DNA of 64,000 nt from Amulumruptor sp947039275 (GCA_947039275.1 CAMQYL010000012.1:15654-79653); one strand, 5' to 3'. Counted from the first letter of the stretch, positions 18,096 through 27,620 are shown. Numbers and translations are program-made. The notes: generated by a model from the sequence alone, not told the origin.

Positions 18096-19547
18096 TCATT
18101 CGCATCCCTTGAACCATTGGTCATCAGTCACAGAGTCTTCGGCAAGTTCGGTCGAGGCTTCGTTGCCGTATTCTTCGTCATGCTGCGAGCGGTCGAGTCC
18201 GATTTCCTCGCTGTGGCGCGATACGCGCATAGGTATCATCTTGTTGGTCAGCCAGTAGAGCGCGTAGCTCATGATGAATGTGTAGGCGCATACTACCACG
18301 AGGGCGAGGATGTGCATCCAGAAAAATTCGTTGTGGCTGATCATGTCGGGGTCTTGCTTGGCGAAATAGCTGTAGGCGAAGACTCCGGTGAACACTGTGC
18401 CGAGGATGCCGCCGAGACCGTGGGTGGGAAATACGTCAAGCGCATCGTCAAACGAGTGTGTACGGCTCTTCCATGTCACGGCGAGGTTGCAGCAGAGGGT
18501 TATGATGAATGAGATGAAGATGCTCTGACCGACGGTCACCCATCCTGCGCAGGGGGTGATGGCGACAAGTCCGACTACTGCGCCGATTGCTGCGCCCATT
18601 GCCGAGGGCTTGTGTCCGCGAAGTGCATCGAACACCACCCATGTCACCATGGCTGTTGCGGCGGCGGTGTTGGTGTTGAGAAATGCTGATACTGCCACTC
18701 CGTCAGCTGCAAGAGAGCTGCCGCCGTTGAATCCGAACCATCCCAACCAAAGCAGGGCTGCGCCGAGAAGCACGAATGGCACATTGGCTGGCTTGGAATC
18801 CTTGGTGCTGGTGCGCTTGCCGAGGAAGAGTGCTCCGGCAAGAGCCGCAACGCCCGAGGCTGCATGCACCACGATGCCGCCTGCGAAATCATGCACGTGC
18901 CACTGTGCCAGCAGTCCGTCAGGATGCCATGTGACATGAGCCAGAGGGCAGTAGACAAGGATGACCCACAGTATCATGAATATCAGATACCCCGAGAAGC
19001 GCACACGCTCGGCAAATGAACCGGTGATAAGCGACGGGGTGATGATGGCGAATTTCATCTGAAAAAGCGCGAAGAGTGCCAACGGTATAGTGGTGGTAGC
19101 CAGTCCGATGGAACCTCCGACCTCGGTGGCTATGCGTTCGCTCTCGGCTGCAGTGACGTTCTGCACTCCCACGTTGTTGAACATGAAGAAGTCCACAGGG
19201 TTGCCTATAATATGCAGCCAGTCATCGCCGAATGCGAGACCGAAGCCGAATACCACCCATATGACGCTCACCACGCCCATGACTATGAAGCTCTGGAGCA
19301 TGGTGGAGATGACATTTTTGGCGCGGACCATGCCGCCATAGAAAAACGACAGACCCGGGGTCATCATCAGCACGAATATCGTGGCTGTGATCATCCATGC
19401 CACGTTGGCGTAGATGTTGTCGTTGGGGAGGTCGAAGTTGCCTTCGCGTGGTGATACAAACAATCCTAAAACAGAGATAAACGCTGTCAGCGCAAACAGG
19501 ATAATCCAGCGTTTCTTAATCCTTTTTCTTGTAGAAATTGATTCCAT
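18096..19547 (-). CDS. amt: Ammonium transporter
   Basis: A trimeric inner-membrane ammonium channel. 483 residues from the ATG at 19547 (an upstream Met at 19586 would put the -7 box inside the gene). Eleven helices are expected; signature stretches are GLSFFYGGMVRAKNVISTML near the N-terminus, DFAGGIVVHAASGVAALAGA with the first pore His, and VFPTHGLGGILGTVFTGVFA with the second pore His. The cytoplasmic tail is longer than usual, acidic and lacks a clear GlnK site. No glnK/glnB gene is adjacent. gdhA, which uses ammonium, lies far off at 52 kb. Confidence 0.95.
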   Translation of the reverse strand: MESISTRKRIKKRWIILFALTAFISVLGLFVSPREGNFDLPNDNIYANVAWMITATIFVLMMTPGLSFFYGGMVRAKNVISTMLQSFIVMGVVSVIWVVFGFGLAFGDDWLHIIGNPVDFFMFNNVGVQNVTAAESERIATEVGGSIGLATTTIPLALFALFQMKFAIITPSLITGSFAERVRFSGYLIFMILWVILVYCPLAHVTWHPDGLLAQWHVHDFAGGIVVHAASGVAALAGALFLGKRTSTKDSKPANVPFVLLGAALLWLGWFGFNGGSSLAADGVAVSAFLNTNTAAATAMVTWVVFDALRGHKPSAMGAAIGAVVGLVAITPCAGWVTVGQSIFISFIITLCCNLAVTWKSRTHSFDDALDVFPTHGLGGILGTVFTGVFAYSYFAKQDPDMISHNEFFWMHILALVVVCAYTFIMSYALYWLTNKMIPMRVSRHSEEIGLDRSQHDEEYGNEASTELAEDSVTDDQWFKGCE

Positions 19548-19574
19548 AGAGCAAAATGTTATGTTGTGACACTG

Positions 19575-19582
19575 CAAAGTAA
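19575..19582 (-). promoter_or_regulatory. -7 box of the amt promoter
   Basis: TTACTTTG on the minus strand (7/8 match to TAnnTTTG), 27 bp before the ATG at 19547. Confidence 0.35.
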
Positions 19583-19706
19583 GCAATATGAAATCAGAAA
19601 TGCAAATTTAATAGCAAAAATCTTTCAAAAATTTAATTACAAAAGCAATTTGCCAAAGCTCGACTTTCAATCCCGACAATATCAGCCAGTTTATCTAAAA
19701 ATTTAT

Positions 19707-19714
19707 TAATTTTG
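19707..19714 (+). promoter_or_regulatory. -7 box of the TrmH-family gene promoter
   Basis: TAATTTTG ends 5 nt before the ATG at 19720, so transcription should begin at or very near the start codon. Confidence 0.5.
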
Positions 19715-19719
19715 TCGCT

Positions 19720-20481
19720 ATGATTCTTAACAATTCGATAATCAAGACCGTTGCCTCGCTTGACAAGGCTTCTCATCGCCGCCGTGAGGGGCTATTCGTA
19801 GTGGAGGGCACCAAAGCCGTTTGCGATACCATAGGGCACTTCGAGCTGCAGATGCTGGCATGCACGGCTGCATGGGAAGAAGAATATAAAGATATGGTAA
19901 TGGGGTGCGAAGTGACACGCGCCACTGCGCGTGACCTCTCTCGCATGAGCCATCTTTCCACTCCGCCTGAAGTGATGGCGGTGTACCGTCTGCCAGAGTA
20001 CTCATTAGATGCAGATGCGCTCCGCGGCAGGCTCGTGCTCGCCCTTGACACGATACAGGATCCCGGTAATCTCGGCACCATAATTCGCACTGCCGACTGG
20101 ATGGGGGTGCGTGACATAATCGCGAGCCGAGAGACAGCCGACTGTTTCGCCCCGAAGGTGGTGCAGGCGACCATGGGGAGCATCGTGCGCGTCAAGGTGC
20201 ATTATTGCGACCTCCCCGCCGCTCTCTCCGTGCTCAGTGAGGATGGCATGCCTGTCTATGGCACAGTGCTTGGTGGTGACGATCTCTATGCCTCTCCACT
20301 GCCCGAAGAGGCTGTCATAGTGGTGGGCAACGAAGGAAAAGGCATATCAGCTGAGGTGCTGGAGCACGTCAACAGGCGCGTGACCATCCCGTCATATCCG
20401 CGCGGAGGTGCCGACCACGGCGAATCGCTCAACGCAGCGATAGCCACAGCCATCACCCTGGCAGCCTTCCGCTTCCATTGA
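19720..20481 (+). CDS. TrmH/SpoU-family RNA 2'-O-methyltransferase
   Basis: 253 residues. Residues 1-100 form the substrate-binding SpoU_sub_bind-like domain (SHRRREGLFVVEGTKAVCDT), and residues 105-250 form the knotted SPOUT methyltransferase with its three motifs: LDTIQDPGNLGTIIRTADWM, VIVVGNEGKGIS and a C-terminal IPSYPRGGADHGESLNAAIA. It methylates ribose in rRNA or tRNA with AdoMet. The sequence does not decide between RlmB-like and other TrmH targets. It is alone on this strand and convergent with the EamA gene. Confidence 0.9.
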   Translation: MILNNSIIKTVASLDKASHRRREGLFVVEGTKAVCDTIGHFELQMLACTAAWEEEYKDMVMGCEVTRATARDLSRMSHLSTPPEVMAVYRLPEYSLDADALRGRLVLALDTIQDPGNLGTIIRTADWMGVRDIIASRETADCFAPKVVQATMGSIVRVKVHYCDLPAALSVLSEDGMPVYGTVLGGDDLYASPLPEEAVIVVGNEGKGISAEVLEHVNRRVTIPSYPRGGADHGESLNAAIATAITLAAFRFH

Positions 20482-20559
20482 TTTATAGGTGTTGCGCCAT
20501 CAACCAAACGTGGTTGTCGTGTCAGTTGCTGTAGGGAATGTGGTGTGGTTGGACGATGG

Positions 20560-21474
20560 TCAGCGCGACTTGTGGCGCATGTTGAGCTTGTCGGCGAGGT
20601 AGACGCCCAGGAGGATGAGGATGCAGCCTGCCACACCTATCACTGTGATGGGTTGTGATAGCACTATGGCTGAGAATACGAGGGTGATGACAGGCTGGAA
20701 ATAGAGGTAATTGTTGGTTTTGATTACACCGAGCTTGGATACAGCCCATGACCATATCACGAAAGCAGCGGCGGTGCAACACAGTGTCAGAAACAGGAAA
20801 TTGCCCCATACGGCGGGTGTTAGCCATGCTTTCCACTCAAATGTCTCGGAACTGAACACGGCAAACGGCAGCGAAGTCACCAGCCCGTAGAAAAACATCT
20901 TGCGCGTCACGAAAGCCGCATCGTAAAAAGCCTGTACCTTTCTGAGTATCAGTGTATATATGGCGAAACTGAAAGCCGCCGCCAGCGCGAGGAAATCACC
21001 GAGCGGATTGACTTTCATCACAAAACTGCTGTTGAATATCACCAATGCAACTCCTACCAACGCTACCATCGACCCGGCATATGCTCCCCGTGAGGGACGG
21101 TCGTCGCGGTAGATGAGTCCTGCCAGCAACATGGTCAGCATCGGGGGCAATGAGGTTATCAGAGACACGTTGGTGGCGAGGGTGTACTCTAAGGCGAAGT
21201 TCTCGGCAAGATAATACACCGTGCATCCGCATATTCCGCACACAGCAAAGAGTAGTTCATCCCTGACGCTCAGCGACATAAACCGCTTGTGGCTGATTAT
21301 GAGCATCAGCAGGTAAGCCACTAAAAATCGTGCGTAGTATATCTCCACGGGACCGATGCCGTTGTCCATGACGACGCGTGTCGACACGAAGCTGACACCC
21401 CACACCACCACGACAAGTGCCGCACAGAGGTGCACGATAAGCGATGAGTTGGCTGATTTGCGTGTTTCTGCCAT
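20560..21474 (-). CDS. EamA-family (DMT) transporter
   Basis: 304 residues, ten predicted helices in two EamA repeats, the full-length size for the family. Repeat 1 includes GVSFVSTRVVMDNGIGPVEI and ends near LLAGLIYRDDRPSRGAYAGS; repeat 2 includes SKLGVIKTNNYLYFQPVITL with the conserved P before helix 9. The substrate is unknown. It has its own promoter and ends 78 bp from the convergent methyltransferase gene. Confidence 0.9.
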   Translation of the reverse strand: MAETRKSANSSLIVHLCAALVVVVWGVSFVSTRVVMDNGIGPVEIYYARFLVAYLLMLIISHKRFMSLSVRDELLFAVCGICGCTVYYLAENFALEYTLATNVSLITSLPPMLTMLLAGLIYRDDRPSRGAYAGSMVALVGVALVIFNSSFVMKVNPLGDFLALAAAFSFAIYTLILRKVQAFYDAAFVTRKMFFYGLVTSLPFAVFSSETFEWKAWLTPAVWGNFLFLTLCCTAAAFVIWSWAVSKLGVIKTNNYLYFQPVITLVFSAIVLSQPITVIGVAGCILILLGVYLADKLNMRHKSR

Positions 21475-21536
21475 AGTATCTTGGTTGGCAGCCGTCAGGT
21501 TATGTTGACGGTGCCGATGAGGTTGTTAAGGCTTTA

Positions 21537-21567
21537 CAAATTTAGTTATATTCCGTAAAATGCCAAA
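21537..21567 (-). promoter_or_regulatory. Promoter of the EamA gene
   Basis: On the minus strand TTTG (21564-21567), 19-bp spacer, TAAATTTG (21537-21544), a textbook Bacteroidetes promoter. Confidence 0.7.
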
Positions 21568-21684
21568 GCTGACTGCATCGGTTGTTGAAAAAATTTCTCA
21601 ACTTTATGCCCGTAATCCACGTTGTAGGATATATACACATATAATGTCCCGACTATTTATTTTAACCCTTAATTCATATCTACA

Positions 21685-22392
21685 ATGAATAAGTTAGCAA
21701 AGAATCTCGGAATCTCTTCTCTCGCTGCCGCTATGGTCATCAGCCTCGGCGGTTGCTCGTCAATGAACAACACCGGTAAGGGCGCGCTCATCGGAGGCGG
21801 TGGCGGCGGAGCTGTCGGTGCAGGCATCGGAGCGCTAATCGGAGGCGGCAAGGGTGCAGGTATCGGTGCTGCCATCGGTGCTGCTGTAGGTGCCGGTGCC
21901 GGTGCCCTCATCGGCCGTAAGATGGACAAGCAGAAAGCCGAGCTCGAGAAGCAGCTCGCCGATGCTGCCAAGGTCGAGAGCGTGACCGACTCCAACGGTT
22001 TGCAGGCTATCCGCGTGACATTTGACAGCGGTATCCTGTTCCCCACTAACGGAACTACCCTCAACGCCACATCCAAGGCTGACCTCTCCAAGTTTGCCAC
22101 TTCGCTCATCCAGAACCCTATGACCGACGTGCGTATCTACGGTTTCACTGACGATACCGGCACACTCGCTGTCAACCAGCGTGTGTCTACGGGTCGTGCC
22201 GATGCCGTGCGCAATTATCTGCTCAACAGCGGTGTCGCTTCTAACCGTCTCTACGCCGAGGGTCTCCCGATGACTGACTATGTGGCATCCAACGCCACAG
22301 CAGAGGGCCGTGCACAGAACCGCCGTGTCGAAATCTACATCCTCGCCAACAAGCAGATGGTACAGGAGGCTGAGAACGGCACTCTCAAATAG
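21685..22392 (+). CDS. OmpA-family lipoprotein with glycine-zipper region
   Basis: 235 residues. The signal peptide ends in the lipobox LGGC with the lipidated Cys at 24. Residues 33-77 are a glycine-zipper region (repeated GGGGGAVGAGIGALIGGGKG-like periodicity) that could insert in or associate with the membrane. Residues 110-225 form the OmpA C-terminal peptidoglycan-binding domain (VRIYGFTDDTGTLAVNQRVS and AEGRAQNRRVEIYI with the Asp/Arg that bind diaminopimelate). The layout matches YiaD-type proteins. It is followed by a strong terminator and is monocistronic. Confidence 0.92.
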   Translation: MNKLAKNLGISSLAAAMVISLGGCSSMNNTGKGALIGGGGGGAVGAGIGALIGGGKGAGIGAAIGAAVGAGAGALIGRKMDKQKAELEKQLADAAKVESVTDSNGLQAIRVTFDSGILFPTNGTTLNATSKADLSKFATSLIQNPMTDVRIYGFTDDTGTLAVNQRVSTGRADAVRNYLLNSGVASNRLYAEGLPMTDYVASNATAEGRAQNRRVEIYILANKQMVQEAENGTLK

Positions 22393-22447
22393 CACTCCCT
22401 CTGACCCACGACCTCATATGTGATTCACTTTTTTATCAATATCCCCA

Positions 22448-22505
22448 GGACCGGACTCTACGATTCATGGAGTCTGGTCCATTTTGTTTCCTTTTTGTCT
22501 TTTTA
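22448..22505 (+). terminator. Rho-independent terminator after the OmpA lipoprotein gene
   Basis: Stem GGACCGGACTC (22448-22458) with GAGTCTGGTCC (22470-22480), one G-T pair, then T-rich sequence to 22505. Confidence 0.85.
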
Positions 22506-22551
22506 TTTAACGATTTTACCAATCGGTTAACTTTTTTGTCATCACAGCGGT

Positions 22552-22559
22552 TATATTTG
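22552..22559 (+). promoter_or_regulatory. -7 box of the export-operon promoter
   Basis: TATATTTG, a perfect TAnnTTTG match 83 bp before the TolC-family ATG at 22643. Confidence 0.5.
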
Positions 22560-22642
22560 TGATACGTGTCCGCTGAGTGCTTTGCGGCGCGTCATTTGTC
22601 ACAAATATTCCATTTATCCACAAATATCCTGTTATTTGCGAT

Positions 22643-24097
22643 ATGCCACGTTTGATTACCTTGATTTTGCTCTGCGCGTCGCTGGTGCCGTGTGTTTCGG
22701 CTCAGGCGGTCATGACTTTGCAGCAGTGCCGCGACCTGGCGATAGCCAACAGCAAGCAGTCGCGCATCCACGATGCCGAGTTGCAGGCTGCCGAATACAC
22801 CAAGCGTCAGGCTCGTGCGGCTTATCTGCCTGCCATTGACTTCACCGGAGCATATGTGTATAATCAGAAAAATCTTTCCGTAATATCCGAGGATGCCTAT
22901 CTGCCGGTCAAGTCTTTCGACCTCGCATCGCAGGGCTACCAGTTTGATGTGGTCAAGAACCCCTACACCGGGCAGCCTGTCATAGTCGATGGCAAGCCTA
23001 TACCCTCCCAGGTGGCTCTGCTTCCCAAGGACGCGCTGACCTTTGACATCCACAATGTATTTGCCGGGGCATTGACGCTCACCCAGCCGATATTCATGGG
23101 AGGCAAGATTGTGGCTCTCAACAAGTTGGCTGATGCCGGCAAGGAAGCCGCCGCTGCCATGCGTGACCGTGCCGATGACAATATCGTCTATGATGTCGAT
23201 GCCGCCTATTGGCTCGTAGTGTCGCTCAAAGCTAAGGAACGGCTCGCCACAAGCTATGTGGAGCTGCTTGACACCCTCCGCTACAATGTCACCCGCCTCC
23301 TTGACGAGGGCATGGCTACCAAGGCTGACCTGCTCAGCGTCGATGTCAAGCTCAACCAGGGGCAGGTTGACCTCACCAAGGTCACCAACGGTCTGTCGCT
23401 TGCGCGGATGGCTCTTGCGCAGAAATGCGGTCTGCCCATCGACTCCCCGATGGTGCTTGCCGATGAAAACGGCGAAGTGGCTGTCAACATGGCTGACGAG
23501 GAAATGCCGCCGCTTGACATGCCTGCGGTCTATGAGCGTCGCAACGACCTGCGCGCCCTACGTGCCGCCGTCAAGGCGAGCGATGCCGAGAGCTCGGTGG
23601 CGTTGTCGTCCATGCTCCCCAACATCGCCCTGGTAGGAGCGTACTCGTTCTCTACGCCCAACATGTTTGACGGCTTCAAAAACAAGGTCGGCGGCATGTT
23701 CTCCATCGGTGTCATGGCATCGGTGCCACTGTGGCATTGGGGCGGCAACTTCTACAAGTACAAGGCTGCCAAAACCCGCTCCCACATAGCCTCCTTAGAG
23801 GTGGAGGATGCCAAGGAGATGATTGACCTTCAGGTGCATCAGGCACGGTATAAGATGCAGGAAGCCATCAAGACCTACCACACCTCGGTAGACAATATGG
23901 CAAAGGCAGATGAAAACCTCCGCTGCGCCACACTCGCCTACCGCGAGGGCGTATCCACCACCGATCTGGTCATGGAGGCGCAGACCGCCTGGCTCAAAGC
24001 CGCCTCGGAGGAGATAGACTCACGCATCGACGTGCGCCTCTGCCATGTCTATCTCGACAAGGTGCTCGGCATCCTCTCCGCACCACCCGCCGAATAA
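22643..24097 (+). CDS. TolC-family outer-membrane efflux protein
   Basis: 484 residues from the ATG at 22643; the signal peptide MPRLITLILLCASLVPCVSA follows directly, which decides this start over an upstream Met at 22577. Two outer-membrane-efflux repeats are visible (LTLQQCRDLAIANS-like start at about 27 and a second long helical stretch ending ATLAYREGVSTTDLVMEAQT). It would form the trimeric outer-membrane duct for the exporter encoded by the next three genes. The gap to the HlyD gene contains a 9-bp repeat array. Confidence 0.92.
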   Translation: MPRLITLILLCASLVPCVSAQAVMTLQQCRDLAIANSKQSRIHDAELQAAEYTKRQARAAYLPAIDFTGAYVYNQKNLSVISEDAYLPVKSFDLASQGYQFDVVKNPYTGQPVIVDGKPIPSQVALLPKDALTFDIHNVFAGALTLTQPIFMGGKIVALNKLADAGKEAAAAMRDRADDNIVYDVDAAYWLVVSLKAKERLATSYVELLDTLRYNVTRLLDEGMATKADLLSVDVKLNQGQVDLTKVTNGLSLARMALAQKCGLPIDSPMVLADENGEVAVNMADEEMPPLDMPAVYERRNDLRALRAAVKASDAESSVALSSMLPNIALVGAYSFSTPNMFDGFKNKVGGMFSIGVMASVPLWHWGGNFYKYKAAKTRSHIASLEVEDAKEMIDLQVHQARYKMQEAIKTYHTSVDNMAKADENLRCATLAYREGVSTTDLVMEAQTAWLKAASEEIDSRIDVRLCHVYLDKVLGILSAPPAE

Positions 24098-24098
24098 C

Positions 24099-24145
24099 AT
24101 AAAATCTTATAAATCTTATAAAACTTATAAATCTTATAAGAATTA
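24099..24145. repeat. 9-bp repeat array R1 (TATAARNNT)
   Basis: Consecutive 9-bp units such as TATAAATCT and TATAAAACT between the TolC and HlyD genes; same family as arrays at 25.2, 27.6, 28.3, 28.85, 37.2, 40.6 and 46.2 kb. Confidence 0.85.
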
Positions 24146-24178
24146 AAAAATCACCTACACCTTATTATATATACAATC

Positions 24179-25189
24179 ATGTCATCCAATCCGCAAGACC
24201 CCGTGCGCCGCGAGGAGCGCATACTGACATTTGCTATCATAGGCGTGCTCATCGCCGCCGTCATAATAGCCGTCATCGGCTTCCTGTTTCTGCGCCATCC
24301 AGCCGACATCATCGAAGGTCAGGCTGATGCCACCAGCATACGCATCTCGGGCAAGCTCCCCGGACGTGTCGCCACCTTCTACGTCCATGAAGGCGACATG
24401 GTGCATGCCGGTGACACGCTAGTACACATCCACTCCTCAGTGGTCGATGCCAAGCTCGCCCAGGCTGAGGCGATGAAGGAGGCTGCGGCTGCCACCAACC
24501 GCGCCGTAGATGCGGGTGCGCGCAAGCAGACCATCCAGTCAGCCCGCGACCTCGTTGCCCAGGCTGAGGCAGCCGAGGGCATAGCCCGCAAGACCTACGA
24601 GCGTCTCGAAGCTCTGTGCCGTGACGGCGTGGTGTCGAAGCAGAAGCGTGACGAAGCCAAGGCGGCATATGATGCAGCCGTGGCTGGCACGTCGGCAGCC
24701 CGCTCCCAGCTCAGTCTTGCCCAGGCTGGTGCCCGTGAGGAGGACAAGCAGGCATCCGCCGCCATGGTGGGTGTCGCATCGGCTGGAGTAGGGGAGGTCA
24801 AAGGCATCCTTGAGGACCAGTATCTCGTTGCCCCCTGCGATGGTCAGATCGACCAGATATATCCCGAGGTGGGCGAACTCGTCAGCATGGGTGCGCCGAT
24901 AATGTCGCTTCTGCGCATATCTGACAAGTGGGTGACCTTCAACGCCCGCGAGAAATACCTCAACGATCTTCCCCTCGGCAAGGAAATCACCGTCAAAATC
25001 CCTGCTCTCGACATGAAGGAGGTCAAAGCTCGTGTCTACTACGTGCGTGACCTCGGCAGCTATGCCACATGGCATGCCACCAAAGCCACCGGCGACTGGG
25101 ATTCCAAGACATTCGAGATCAAGGCGCGTCCCCTCGACTCCATCCCCGACCTCCGCCCCGGCATGACCATCCTCTATTATCCCGACTAA
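24179..25189 (+). CDS. HlyD/EmrA-family membrane-fusion protein
   Basis: 336 residues: one N-terminal membrane anchor (about 15-38, TFAIIGVLIAAVIIAVIGFL), a biotinyl/lipoyl half-motif (GQADATSIRISGKLPGRVAT), a helical hairpin rich in Ala/Glu (about 95-200) and the second lipoyl half (LVAPCDGQIDQIYPEVGELV), then a beta-barrel domain. It bridges the inner-membrane permeases and the TolC-like duct. The neighbours on both sides confirm the assignment. Spacing to the first permease is 46 bp and contains a short R-type array. Confidence 0.93.
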   Translation: MSSNPQDPVRREERILTFAIIGVLIAAVIIAVIGFLFLRHPADIIEGQADATSIRISGKLPGRVATFYVHEGDMVHAGDTLVHIHSSVVDAKLAQAEAMKEAAAATNRAVDAGARKQTIQSARDLVAQAEAAEGIARKTYERLEALCRDGVVSKQKRDEAKAAYDAAVAGTSAARSQLSLAQAGAREEDKQASAAMVGVASAGVGEVKGILEDQYLVAPCDGQIDQIYPEVGELVSMGAPIMSLLRISDKWVTFNAREKYLNDLPLGKEITVKIPALDMKEVKARVYYVRDLGSYATWHATKATGDWDSKTFEIKARPLDSIPDLRPGMTILYYPD

Positions 25190-25190
25190 T

Positions 25191-25224
25191 TCTTATAAAT
25201 CTTATAAGACTTATACGATTTATC
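25191..25224. repeat. 9-bp repeat array R2
   Basis: TATAAATCT, TATAAGACT and TATACGATT units fill most of the gap between the HlyD gene and the first permease gene. Confidence 0.8.
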
Positions 25225-25235
25225 CCCCGTTATCT

Positions 25236-26408
25236 ATGTCATTTCTGACCGCATTGAAGCAATCACTCATCCTCGGCTGCCGACGGCTCGTCAGCCGCAA
25301 GGTCTACTTTGCCCTGATGGTGTTTGTGCCTGTCGGATTCACATTCTTCTTCGTCGACCTGCTCCACGAGGGGCTGCCCCTGCGCGCCCCGGTGGCTGTT
25401 GTCGACCTCGATGACTCGTCGCTGTCGCGTCGCGTCATCCGCAATCTCGGGGCGTCGGAGCTGGTCGACATCACCCATCGGGCTTCATCATATGCCGAAG
25501 GTCTTGAATTGGTCAAGAGCGGCGAGGTCTACGGCTTCTTCGTGGTGCCACGTGATTTCATGCAGAAAGCCGTTGGCGGACGTGAGACTTCGCTGTCGTT
25601 CTATTCCGACCTCGCTTTCTTCGTGCCAGGCACACTCACCTACAAGGGCTTCATGTCCACCGCAGTCACCACCTCTGGCGGTCTGGTCAAGACCACTCTC
25701 ACAGGCTCCGGGCTGCTCGATGACCGTGCCGCAGGGGTCATGCTCCAGCCGATGGTTGTGGATACCCATCTCATCCACAACCCCTGGACCAACTATTCCT
25801 ACTATCTCTCCAACTCCTTCATTCCAGGCATGTTTGCCCTGGTGATATTCCTGATCACATGCTTCTCCGTCACCACCGAGATCAAGCAGGGCACCTCGCC
25901 GCGCTGGCTCGCTGCGGCTGGCGGCAACATCTACATCGCCACCTTCGGCACTCTCGCCCCGCAGACTGTCATATTCACCATCCTCGGCTGGGCGATGCAG
26001 GCGGTGTTCTACCGCATCTGCGATTTTCCCCTCCACTGCCCGGCTATGCACATGCTTTCGGCATGGTTTCTGATGGTCGTGGCATGTCAGGCGTTCGCCC
26101 TCTTTGTGTCAGGAGTGTTCTGCAACATGCGTCTGGCACTCTCCACACTCAGCCTCCTCGGCATCCTCGCCTTCTCGGTGACGGGCTTCTCGTTTCCCGT
26201 GCCGCAGATGTATCCGTCGGTAGGTGTGTTCTCCTACATCTATCCCGTGCGTTGGTACTTCCTGATCTACATTGACCAGGCGCTCAACGGCATCCCCATC
26301 TACTACTCGCGCTTCTACTACATTTTCCTCATACTCTTCACCCTGCTGCCACTCGCGTCGCTGTGGAAACTGCGCCGCCACTGCCTGCAGCCGGTATATC
26401 TTCCCTGA
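25236..26408 (+). CDS. ABC-2-type permease (YhhJ/YbhS-like), first
   Basis: 390 residues. One N-terminal membrane helix (LMVFVPVGFTFFFVDLL) is followed by a large periplasmic domain (about 50-175) starting with the APVAVVDLDDSSLSRRVIRN pattern typical of ABC-2 exporters of the YhgE/YhhJ class, then five helices from about residue 185 onward. It forms the inner-membrane pore with the permease that starts 6 bp later. The operon shows no nucleotide-binding protein. The substrate is unknown; relatives export drugs, lipids or cell-wall-active compounds. Confidence 0.88.
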   Translation: MSFLTALKQSLILGCRRLVSRKVYFALMVFVPVGFTFFFVDLLHEGLPLRAPVAVVDLDDSSLSRRVIRNLGASELVDITHRASSYAEGLELVKSGEVYGFFVVPRDFMQKAVGGRETSLSFYSDLAFFVPGTLTYKGFMSTAVTTSGGLVKTTLTGSGLLDDRAAGVMLQPMVVDTHLIHNPWTNYSYYLSNSFIPGMFALVIFLITCFSVTTEIKQGTSPRWLAAAGGNIYIATFGTLAPQTVIFTILGWAMQAVFYRICDFPLHCPAMHMLSAWFLMVVACQAFALFVSGVFCNMRLALSTLSLLGILAFSVTGFSFPVPQMYPSVGVFSYIYPVRWYFLIYIDQALNGIPIYYSRFYYIFLILFTLLPLASLWKLRRHCLQPVYLP

Positions 26409-26414
26409 TTCGTC

Positions 26415-27620
26415 ATGTTCGCCTGGTTCCGCTCCGTATATCTCGTATGCCGCCGTGAATTCCGTCTGGTGTTCACCGACATGGGCGTGATACTTTTCTT
26501 CCTCTTTCTGCCCACGGTCTATCCGATTATCTATACGCTCATCTACAACCCCGAGGTGGTGCGCGAGACCCCCGTGGCGGTGGTCGACAACTCACGCACT
26601 GCCGCTTCGCGCCAGCTGGCGCGTTCCATCGACGCGCTCCCCTCGGCGCGCGTGGCAGGCTACGCCTCGTCGCTCTCCGAAGCCCGCGAGTGGTGCGCCT
26701 CCCATGACTGCTACGCCGTCATAGAGATACCGCGTGACTATGACCGCCGCATCGGACGCTCCGAGCAGGCTGTCGTCAGCTTCTACTGCGATGCCTCCCT
26801 GCTGCTGCGCTACCGCGCCCTGCTCCTCGACCTCACCCAGCTCCAGATAGCCGTTGACGGCGACCTGCGCCAGCAGGCTATAGATATAATAGGCGCGCCT
26901 GCATATGCCGCCATGGGCAGCAGCTCCACCGTCGGCACCAACCCCGTGTTTATCGGCGACCCCTCGCAGGGCTTCGCCTCCTTCGTCATCCCCGGTATCC
27001 TCATGCTCATCCTCCAGCAGAGCCTCATCCTCGGCATCACCATGCTCGCCGGGGGCAGGGCAGAGCGCCGCCGCGCCAATGGCGGCATTGACCCCCTCGG
27101 CGTAGCCGCCCCGGCTGCAGCAGCCATCACAGGGCGGCTCCTCTGCTACCTGCTGATCTATCTGCCCATGGTCATCTATGACGTGCTGTGGATTCCCAAC
27201 ATGTTCGCCCTTCCTGACTCTGGCAGCTTCATCGACTACATGCTCTTCCTGCTGCCGCTGCTCGTCAGCTCGTGCATGCTCGGCATGACCCTCGAAGTGT
27301 TTGTCACCGAGCGCGAGACCTCCATGCTCGTCATAGTCTTCACCAGCGTAGTGTTCCTCTTCCTCACAGGACTCACATGGCCCATGTATTCCATCACAGG
27401 CTTCTGGCGCGTCCTCGCCTCCCTCGTCCCAGCCACATGGGGCATCCAGGGTTTCGTCCGCCTCCTCTCCGACGGAGCCTCCCTCGCCGCCGTCGCCTCC
27501 CCCTACACCCACATGTGGCTCCTCGCCGCCCTCTACGCCCTCTCCGCCTGGCTCCTCCAGCGCTACACAAATAAATCTTATAATTTTTATAAATCTTATA
27601 AGACTTATAAGAATTTATAA
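26415..27620 (+). CDS. ABC-2-type permease (YhhJ/YbhR-like), second
   Basis: 401 residues with the same layout as its neighbour: helix 1 (GVILFFLFLPTVYPIIYTLI), periplasmic domain opening with TPVAVVDNSRTAASRQLARS, and a C-terminal membrane region that includes MLVIVFTSVVFLFLTGLTWP. The two permeases are clear paralogues and probably form a heterodimer. The last 18 or so residues (YTNKSYNFYKSYKTYKNL) are encoded by a 9-bp repeat array, so the ancestral stop was probably near 27565 and the tail is a later addition. No Walker A/B domain is fused or adjacent. Confidence 0.88.
   Translation: MFAWFRSVYLVCRREFRLVFTDMGVILFFLFLPTVYPIIYTLIYNPEVVRETPVAVVDNSRTAASRQLARSIDALPSARVAGYASSLSEAREWCASHDCYAVIEIPRDYDRRIGRSEQAVVSFYCDASLLLRYRALLLDLTQLQIAVDGDLRQQAIDIIGAPAYAAMGSSSTVGTNPVFIGDPSQGFASFVIPGILMLILQQSLILGITMLAGGRAERRRANGGIDPLGVAAPAAAAITGRLLCYLLIYLPMVIYDVLWIPNMFALPDSGSFIDYMLFLLPLLVSSCMLGMTLEVFVTERETSMLVIVFTSVVFLFLTGLTWPMYSITGFWRVLASLVPATWGIQGFVRLLSDGASLAAVASPYTHMWLLAALYALSAWLLQRYTNKSYNFYKSYKTYKNL

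Noticed and set aside
26592..27512. 306-codon frame opposite the second permease, and 27394-28251 opposite the four-helix-bundle gene
   Set aside because: Low-complexity Glu/Asp/Gly/Arg translation, overlaps confident genes on the other strand.
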